In this document: one piece after another, positions 52,501-64,000 of the stretch
Layout of the letters: every line of letters starts with the position of its first letter
How positions within the stretch are numbered: the stretch's first letter is position 1
Assembly: GCA_017871115.1 (NCBI GenBank)
Contig: JAFCIZ010000001.1
Location: 6,694,001-6,758,000 of the forward strand
Source of the DNA: Cunninghamella blakesleeana
Lineage: Eukaryota; Mucoromycota; Mucoromycetes; Mucorales; Cunninghamellaceae
Direction: 5' to 3'
DNA length: 64,000 bases
Notes under the pieces: model-generated
The model's input: only the letters and a program-made list of their open reading frames with translations
What the model was told of the DNA's origin: nothing
Database searches by the model: none
Program-made: the position numbers and the translations under genes

Positions 52501-53711
52501 GTATATTTTTTAGTGTGCGACTGCTTTTATTCGAGGTTAAATCATCCGACTAATATTTTTTTATTTAATTTATTGATTTGAAACATATATTTACACCTCA
52601 AAATTCAATCATTACAAGAAATACTCTTTTATTTTGCATATTAGTCACTATATTTGTTTTAGTTTTAGTTATATAGAATTTAATTTTGTTATATTTAATT
52701 GTATTGTAACTGTTTTTTTAACGAACTTTAAGATTAAATTTAACATGTTTTGTATTATTTTTAGCGTTTAATTTGATCACCTGTATCGAATTTGACACTA
52801 ACAGTTTATATTTTTTTATTTTTAGTCTTATTTTTTTTTTACATGTACACTCTTGAAATTAACCAAATTAAAATGGAATATCACACATATTACTTTTCGC
52901 CGAATGTAATATAAATATAAAAGAAATATCTAAAAGATAAAGTGATATTTTTTTTATTTTCTTGTCTTCAGGTTGGTAATTATATAATTTTGGATTCATG
53001 ATCAGAAGTGGTAAGAGATATTTCCAAAAATAATCAACATAGTCGGAATTCAAAACTGATTTTTTTATAAATATTTTTAATTTTTTTTTTTTCTCGCTTT
53101 TTTTTTTTTGCATATAAAAAAAATTATTATATAATATTATCTAAATAAAGATAGCAATCATTACTGTTATTATTATTGCTGTTAATATCATTTTATTTTA
53201 TATATATATGTATATATATATTTGAGATATATTAATACGAATTATTTATGAAATATTATAGCGATATTTTATACTCGCTGTAAAAAGCATATATATAGTT
53301 ATGATATATTTATATTAGTTTAAGTAATGAATAAAACTGAACCTTAACAATATTCTGATTATATGCAATAAATAATAATTGATGGTTGATATACATACTA
53401 ATATATATTATATATGTTAATGAAAGTAACAACTAAAAAATATTTATCTAATGGATAACCAACATTAGATAACGCTAGATCAATTACTGAATTAAATTGA
53501 ACTATGGATAGATGTTAATAAAAGGAAGGATATACAGGCGTCACTTTTTTTTTATTCAATATTCAACTTATTTTTAATTAGAAATATATATGTGCAAAGT
53601 TAAGTATATTTTATTTGTTTATAAAATTAAAATAATATTCATAATAGTAATAAAAGATAAAAAAAAAGTGCTAAAAAATTAATACATGATGACTGCTATC
53701 ATGATAATGAT
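52501..53711. other. Gene-free region upstream of tRNA and 3' of GST
   Basis: 1.2 kb, A+T-rich. The first 350 bases resemble the other tRNA flank in texture (TTTTATTCG at 52524-52532 is inverted relative to CGAATAAAA at 52396-52404). The rest has TA runs. The minus-strand frame at 52868-53113 is Lys-rich and has no family features, so it is not called. Confidence 0.5.
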
Positions 53712-54426
53712 TTAATTTTCATCGATACCTTCAGTTAAAGCAGTATAATTAAAAGGTTTAACTTTAGGATGATTTTTGACTTGAAGATAGACCTTATAAA
53801 TTTCGGGGGTATCCTCTTCATTGATTTGATCAGCCAAGCCATTAGCATGATAGAAACTGATCCAAGAAAATAAGACCAAATCCGTCAAAGAAATCTTATC
53901 ACCATGGTAATGGCCATTATTGCCATTCTTTACCAATTCTTTTTTATGATTAGCCACCAAAGGTTCAATAAGTCTATTGAAATTAGCCAAGAAACTTTCT
54001 TTACCATCAGGGAAAAACACGTATCCAGCACCACCTGATGCCCATAATTCAGTGATTTGATGATAAATTTGTAGTTGAAGGAAGCTTTCTTTTAAATCAT
54101 CAAAGGGAACCAAGTTGAATTTTTTAGCTAAATACAATTCAATCACAATAGCTTCAGCCAATTGCCAAGTTTCTCCATTGTCTTCGGTAATGTTTAAATA
54201 AGGTAAATAGCCAAAAGGTGTTTCTGATTTATGTGATGGCCATTCAGGATTAGTTTCTGTCCAGTCAGCACCAACAAAATTTAAAATATCTATTAAAAAA
54301 AAGAAAAATAAACCAAAATGTTAATTTATTGCCATCATTATATATATAATTGTTTTATTTGTATATACCTCTAATAGGAGAAGCACGACCACCACCTTGG
54401 AAATAGACAAGTTCGTATTTAACCAT
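53712..54426 (-). CDS. Glutathione S-transferase (sigma/alpha-like)
   Basis: Cytosolic glutathione transferase in two exons, 54369-54426 and 53712-54289. The N-terminal thioredoxin-like domain begins MVKYELVYFQGGGRASPIRD; the Tyr in ELVYF is the catalytic Tyr position of sigma/alpha/pi classes. TPFGYLPYLNI is the cis-Pro strand (normally G-x-[LV]-P), and WQLAEAIVIELYLAKKFNLV holds the E/S-glutathione contact region, here AEAI rather than the usual SxAI. The C-terminal helical domain has SLTDLVLFSWISFYHANGLA, where S/TD-x-x-L forms the capping box, and the tail VKNHPKVKPF. About 210 residues, normal length. It likely detoxifies lipid peroxides or electrophiles; the exact substrate is open. Confidence 0.87.
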
Positions 54427-55078
54427 TTTTAATATAAGATTGATTGTTTTTTTTTTTTGATAATAAAAAAATTGTTTTTAGTTTTTAATAAATGAAGAAA
54501 AGAAAAAAAAAACGAATCAAAAAAAGCTTTCTTTTATAGTTTTCATATTTAATTTTTTTTTACCAAAGAAAAAAACAAGAAAACTTGGCTACTCGCCAAG
54601 ATTGGTAAGCTTTTGTGTTTATTCTTTGTTTATAGATACACACAAAAAAATACAATAGGAAGTGTTTATTATTAAGACAAATAGAACCTCTAGTATAACG
54701 TTGATGCAAAAATAGATGTTACACATGACAATATTTCCACAGCGCCACAGTTTCTTTTCCATCTGATATACTTTTTTCTCAATATTTCGGGCTACATCCG
54801 GTGTGGGAGATTAACTTAACAATCACAGAGAAGAAGAAAAGTATGATGATCCCATTACTTTAGATCTTTTTTTAATTAAAATCGACCATAATAGCAATAT
54901 AATAACAGTAATGACATTTTATTTATATTAATTTTTTTATTTTTTTTATTTATTATTATTGTATAATAAATATATAATGCTTATTTTATTTTTTATCTTA
55001 TAATGTATATAAAAAATATAGAGAATGAATTGATATTACACGTGTGCACACACACACAAAATATATTTATATAATCTA
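54427..55078. other. Intergenic region between GST and PEX19
   Basis: 652 bases between two minus-strand genes. The patch 54588-54850 is much less A+T-biased than other spacers (TGGCTACTCGCCAAG..., GGGCTACATCCGGTGTGGG...), a candidate for regulatory DNA or a small RNA; I find no known RNA motif in it. Confidence 0.45.
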
Positions 55079-56572
55079 TTACATAATAGTACAATTTTCC
55101 AAATCTTTTATATCGGGCATACCTTGGGGAGCATCAAAGTTCATACCAGGTGCCATTTCTTCTAATAAGGAAGCTGGAGGTTGTCCGAGATCTTGCATTT
55201 CAGTCATTAAATCCATGATTTTCTTTGCTTGAGCTTCATTCTTTTCATCAAATCCAGGTGCATCATATTCGGCCACAATCTTTTTACATAATTCAAACTG
55301 TTTCTTATAATTTTCATATTGTTCTTTATCTGTTTTATCCTTATTTTCTTCTAACCAGGCAGGGTACTATTTTTTTTAATGAAGTAAATAATAAAAAAAT
55401 GACAGTTAAAATAAAAATGAAATGAAAAATAATTAAAATAAGTATATATTTGATCTCGTTATTATTATTATAGTGATGGTGATTATATATATATATATAT
55501 ATATATATATTCTTGTTATATATGTATATTTATTTATTTACCTTTTCCACTAAATCCTTCATAGGTTCATATAACATTTCTTTAGACATTAATTGACTCA
55601 TCATTCCTTCTAATACATTTTCAAAATCACCACCATCGGTTAAACCTTCCATTTGTTTCATTAATTCAGCCATAAACGCATCATCATTTTCCTCATTAAT
55701 AGCGGTCTACAAAATATTTAAAAAGAATAAAAAAATTAAAAACAAATAATTAATTAATATTATCTCAATCTTTTTTCTCCCTTCTCTCTTCTTTCTTCTT
55801 TTTTTACTAATATGAACATTATGGTAATTGAAATTATGGTTATTAAATTAAAAAACTTACATCCACTTGTTTTGAACTGTCTTTTAATTTGTTCATGGTT
55901 TGATTAATGGTATCTTGGAAAGAAGCAGGATTTTTTGCGGTAGAAGATGAAGATGAAGATTTAGCATCAGTGGGTGGAACACTTCTTGCAGCTTCTTTAT
56001 TAGCTTCTTCGGCTAAAAGACTTGGATCAAAGGTACTCCATACTTTTTCAAAGGCGGCTTTCATTTCAGGGTCTTGATCTAAATTACCCATAAACTCTTC
56101 CATACCTTCTTGTAATTGTTTTGCAAAAGCTTCATTATCTAACACATCATCCAATGATCCTTCTTCTTGATTTGTTGTAGCTGTTACTTTGGGTTCACTT
56201 GTGGCAGCAGGTGGTTTTGTAGCTGCTGTATCTTTATCTTTTATTGATACACCATTAAAATCATCTAAAACATCTATTTTATAAAAAAAGAAAAATGTAT
56301 AAAATAGATGAACAAAATTAATATATTATTATCTCTGTAAAAATACACACAACACACACACCTACATATATATATATATATACTATATGTTTTATTTTAT
56401 TTTATTATATCCCTTTCATTTTATGTTTTCTATTTCATAATCCTTTTTTAGAATAACTTTAAGCTCTTTTCCCCTTTATATTCTTTTTTTTATTACCATC
56501 TAATATATCATCCAAGTCAGATTCATCGTCTTGGGTAGGGACAGTTTTAACAGGTTCTTCTTGTTTAGACAT
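55079..56572 (-). CDS. PEX19: Pex19 peroxisomal membrane protein chaperone
   Basis: Farnesylated cytosolic receptor that carries peroxisomal membrane proteins to Pex3. Four exons. The acidic N-terminus MSKQEEPVKTVPTQDDESDL carries the Pex3-binding DLDDILD-type motif. The middle has EGSLDDVLDNEAFAKQLQEG and MEEFMGNLDQDPEMKAAFEK. The helical mPTS-binding C-terminal domain has DDAFMAELMKQMEGL, GDFENVLEGMMSQLMSKEML and YEPMKDLVEKYPAWLEEN. It ends DLENCTIM, so CTIM is a CaaX box favouring farnesylation (Met at the last place). All parts of the family are present in order; a Ser-rich insert (SSSSSSTAKNP) sits in the linker. Flanked by GST and Prp5 on the same strand. Confidence 0.95.
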
Positions 56573-56808
56573 ATTTTGAATTGTATTTTTATTTAAAATA
56601 AAAAGAGAAAAAAGAGAAATAAAAATGTTTGTGGGGAAAAAGGAGTTTTATAATTTTTTAGTCATTTTAAATTATTTAAACTCAGGATGAAAAATAATAC
56701 CTTATTTTGTCAGCTTTAAAAATACATGTGATTTTACATTATTACAAAATATTATTTTCTTTAATAAAGGTTTATTTTTTATATTATAATATTATATATA
56801 CCAAAAAT

Positions 56809-56855
<47 letters not shown>

Positions 56856-56939
56856 AATAAAAATTATATTAATGATATTCAAAATAATAACAACTATAAT
56901 GATAATAAAAAAATAAATAATAAAATAAAATTAAAGCAT
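56573..56939. other. Short spacer between PEX19 start and PRP5 end
   Basis: 367 bases with a TA run (56809-56840) and AAT repeats. Short for a promoter plus 3' end, so the PEX19 promoter must be compact. Confidence 0.5.
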
Positions 56940-61138
<4,199 letters not shown>

Positions 61139-61470
61139 TTATATAATATATATATATATTAGTTAAAAGTAATAATAATAGTAATAAATTAGAAAAGAGA
61201 AAAAAATGAAGGAAATAAAAAAATTTAAAAAATAATTGCAGCGGAAGGCGGGGTTTTAAAAATTCCCAAAGTCATATTTTTTTAGAACCCTAATTAATAG
61301 TAATAGTTTATATCTACATGAACATAAAATAAATTGTCATTTATTATAAAGTTTTTAAAATTATTAAGGAGAATAATACAAAGAATAAAAATGAGAAATT
61401 ACTATGTAATATATAATAGGAATAAATTGAGTGAATGATATTAAATATAAAAATATTAAATAATAATAAA
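61139..61470. other. Short spacer between PRP5 start and P450 end
   Basis: 332 bases. Less A+T-biased patch at 61236-61300 just upstream of PRP5 (GCAGCGGAAGGCGGGG) may be its core promoter. No gene. Confidence 0.5.
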
Positions 61471-62998
61471 TTAACGACGACGCATAAGAACTTTAAATTG
61501 ATTATTAGCTACTGTCAAAGTTATAAAATGTCGAACATCTTCACTAGCCTTCATTTCCTCAGGGATAGCAGTAAAATCATATAATTTAATAAGGGTAGCT
61601 AACACCAAGCGCATTTCCATTAAAGCAAAGTTTTTTCCGATACAATTTCTTGATCCTAAACTGAAATTCATTAAATAGTTGATATCGGCATTTGATTTAT
61701 CGCCATCAAGCCATCTTTCAGGTATAAAGGAAGAAGCATTGGGCCAATACTTTTCATTCAAATGAGAATGGTAAACATTACAAATGATTTTGGTATTTTT
61801 AGGAACGAATAATTTACCACCCAAGACAACGTCTTTATCACAAAGTCTATCTAATCCGCTGGCTGGTACGGAGCGAGTACGAAAAACTTCATTCATCACA
61901 CTATTTAAATAAGGTAAAGTTTTTAATTGTTCATGATTAAATACTGGTCGAGATGGATCGGGGAATTCTAAAGTGTCAATTTCTTCACGAAGCTTCTTCA
62001 ATACTTCAGGATGACGAAGTAATTCAATAATAGCAAAACCAAGAGAATTAGAGGTAGTTTCACTAAAATAAAAATAAAATAATAATTAATTATTGTTATT
62101 ATTATTCTACTTCCTTATGTAATTATAAAAGTAATAAATGTATTACCTTCCGGCAATTAAAAATAAAATAGTTTCTGTAATAATTTCAATTTCTGATAAT
62201 CTGTCTTTAGGATCTGTTGATTGTTGAGTATCAAGTAAGATTTGTAGAATATCATTTCTTCTTACTCCACTTTTAACACGATTATCAATAACGTCTGTCA
62301 TGAACTATAAAAATAGGGATATTTTTTTTTTTTAGTACTATTTCTTAGTGAACTTAATCATGTATTTATATTCATATTCATAAAAGTACTTACCTTGGTA
62401 ATAATAGGATTTGATTTGATTGTTTTACCTTTACGTCCAAAATTCAATAACCTAATTAACCAAGGTCTATTAAGGAACTATAACAATAGTAATAAAATGT
62501 AAGATAAGTACTTTGCAAGTATATTTTTTGCTTTTTATTTTAATACGTTCACTATTAATATTATTATTATTACTTTAGCAGCAAAACGCATTTCACCAGC
62601 AATACAATCAGGTACAGGATGGGATTCATTTTTAATCATATCAAAGGTTTGACCAAACATGGTATCACCAACAATATCTAAGGAATAACATTGAAGACCC
62701 TTCCAAATGTCAAAGGGAGCTTCTTTACCATTAGGACTAGCTTTGATGGTATCATCAATCTTGTTTACTAAATTTTCCAAAGTATTATGCATGAACTCCT
62801 CTAATGAGTTTAAATATTTAATTGAAAAAGCAGGAGAGATCAATCGACGTAAATGTTTGTGTAAATCTTTATCTCTAGTAGAAAACAAAGTATCAACATT
62901 GTTTTCTATTTTCAATTTAAAACAATAATAAAAATAGTAATAAATAAATAAATAAAATAATCATTATGCGTGTTATGTATTTCGTCTTCATCCTCTCT

Positions 62999-63048
<50 letters not shown>

Positions 63049-63636
63049 ATATTTATATAAACTTACTTCCTAAATCATCATATAGTTCTCCTTTTTGTAA
63101 ATTATCCGTAATCAAAACTTGCCTAATCATATCTCTATCAGCAATAAGTAATGTTTTTGGTCCTAATCTCATAACCTCACCATATTGGTCATTAAGTTGA
63201 ATTAAACCTTTAAAACTAAATAAAATAAGGATAAATAGTAAGTAATAGTTGGTAAAAATGACAGATCATAAAAAAAATTTTTAAAAAACACGTGTATATT
63301 TTTATTATTCCTTTTTTTACCTTGTACCCATTGGTTTATCAAAAGAGGATCTTGAGATCTCAAAAAATCTAGCATAGGTAGAAGAAGGAATCTTACTGAG
63401 GGGGCCAAAATAAGCGGTGTAAATTTTCTATAAAGTTTAAAATAGCATGTATTGAAATTATATTACTATTGAATTCCTAAAAGTAACGTATATACATTAT
63501 TTTATTTTAGTTTTAAACCCACTTGAGTAACAATGTAAGTAGCTAAGCTAATAGCAGCTATTTTTCCTGCTTTTTCCAATTGAGCTTTATCAGAAAAAGT
63601 TTTTGTAATAATATCAATAGTTTGTTGATAATCCAT
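61471..63636 (-). CDS. Cytochrome P450 monooxygenase
   Basis: Heme-thiolate oxygenase, probably ER-bound. About eight exons. The start MDYQQTIDIITKTFSDKAQL is followed by a membrane helix (AAISLATYIVTQV), then TAYFGPLSKIPS and LNDQYGEVMRLGPKTLLIAD (helix A, beta 1). KVDTLFSTRDKDLHKHLRRL is helix C with the heme-propionate W/H-x-x-x-R type. ETILFLIAGRETTSNSLGFA is helix I with A-G-x-E-T-T; an intron splits AGR from ET. EVFRTR holds the ExxR pair, and FIPERWL precedes FSLGSRNCIGKNFALMEM, the heme loop with Cys in F-S-x-G-x-R-x-C-x-G. Everything needed for activity is there. The CYP family number and substrate cannot be assigned by eye; many Mucoromycota P450s are orphans. Its neighbour Prp5 gives no hint. 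Confidence 0.92.
63005..63047. repeat. (TA)n microsatellite in a P450 intron
   Basis: About 20 TA units in the intron before the KVDTLF exon; one of many TA runs in introns of this window and the longest seen. Confidence 0.9.
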
Positions 63637-64000
63637 TAAGAAAGTCTTTATTTTTTAAGAAAAGTATAGTCAAAAGAGATTGAGAAAAAAAAAGGATCAA
63701 AAAAATTTATTTTATATGTTAAATCAAAAAAATACGGATCTGAGATTATTTTTTTTCGGTTCTTTCAATTATCCGAATATAATATTTATTTACCTTAATT
63801 TAGAAATAAAACGAAGTTTTTAATCTTCAACAAGCAAAATTATATTAATAGAAGATATTAATCAATAAATATATATATAGAGGTATAATGTGATAATGTT
63901 TAATATAGAATATTAGTCCTTTTAATCGTTTGTAATATTTTTATATTTAAAAAAGGCTACATATGCATGGGTTAATAAATTTACTTGTATTTTTTAGATA
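63637..64000. other. Upstream region of the P450 gene, right window edge
   Basis: 364 bases to the window edge. Mostly A+T-rich, with no reading frame. The P450 promoter probably lies here; no element can be named. Confidence 0.45.

Noticed and set aside
52868..53113. 81-residue minus-strand frame near the tRNA
   Set aside because: Lys/Ile-rich with no family features, no promoter-like context and no partner exon.

Overview
The window is eukaryotic nuclear DNA from a fungus. It is extremely A+T-rich, and its genes are broken by short GT-AG introns (mostly 50-150 bases). Intergenic spaces are about 0.3-1.5 kb and full of TA, ATT and homopolymer tracts. The gene content points to an early-diverging filamentous fungus, most likely Mucoromycota (Mucorales-like). 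It includes a front-end desaturase fused to cytochrome b5, of the gamma-linolenate-making type, a Zap1/GLI-type zinc-finger factor, low-complexity-rich regulators and a divergent HET-like protein. I cannot name the genus. No mobile element, plasmid, virus or CRISPR array is visible. There are 22 protein genes and one tRNA.

Layout. 0.2-3.0 kb (-): the spindle midzone bundler Ase1/PRC1. 4.0-7.6 kb (+,+): an Asp/Glu/hydantoin racemase (DCG1 type) followed by an NCS1 permease, the same pairing seen in the yeast DAL cluster and bacterial hydantoin loci. 8.8-10.2 kb (+): a Tvp38/TMEM64 (VTT) membrane protein. 10.8-13.3 kb (-) and 14.2-16.7 kb (+): a secreted GH18 chitinase divergent from a Zn2Cys6 regulator. 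17.3-19.4 kb (-) and 20.1-24.4 kb (+): the TLDc protein Rtc5 divergent from a Nim1/Gin4-type kinase with a KA1 tail. 25.7-28.7 kb (+,+): a Vip1-like RRM protein and a C2H2 factor. 29.1-29.8 kb (-): an acidic protein of unknown function. 31.3-36.1 kb (+,+): mitochondrial aspartyl-tRNA synthetase and the osmosensor Sho1. 37.3-47.9 kb (all -): a small unknown ORF, the desaturase, Rab11/Ypt3, an MCT-type transporter and a purine phosphoribosyltransferase. 49.1-51.0 kb (+): a HET-like protein. 52.4 kb (-): tRNA-Leu(AAG). 53.7-63.6 kb (all -): glutathione transferase, Pex19, the spliceosomal helicase Prp5 and a cytochrome P450.

Most of this is housekeeping, but two things stand out. The HET-like protein starts with a 65-residue leader holding three tandem matches to the PCNA-interacting (PIP) box, Q-x-x-[LI]-x-x-Y-F, plus a lysine-rich tail. 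I know of no described HET protein with such a module, and it suggests a sliding-clamp-tethered member of a family usually linked to non-self recognition. The racemase-permease pair looks like a small purine/hydantoin salvage unit. Splice junctions were read by eye from frame, GT-AG signals and family conservation; no RNA evidence was available.
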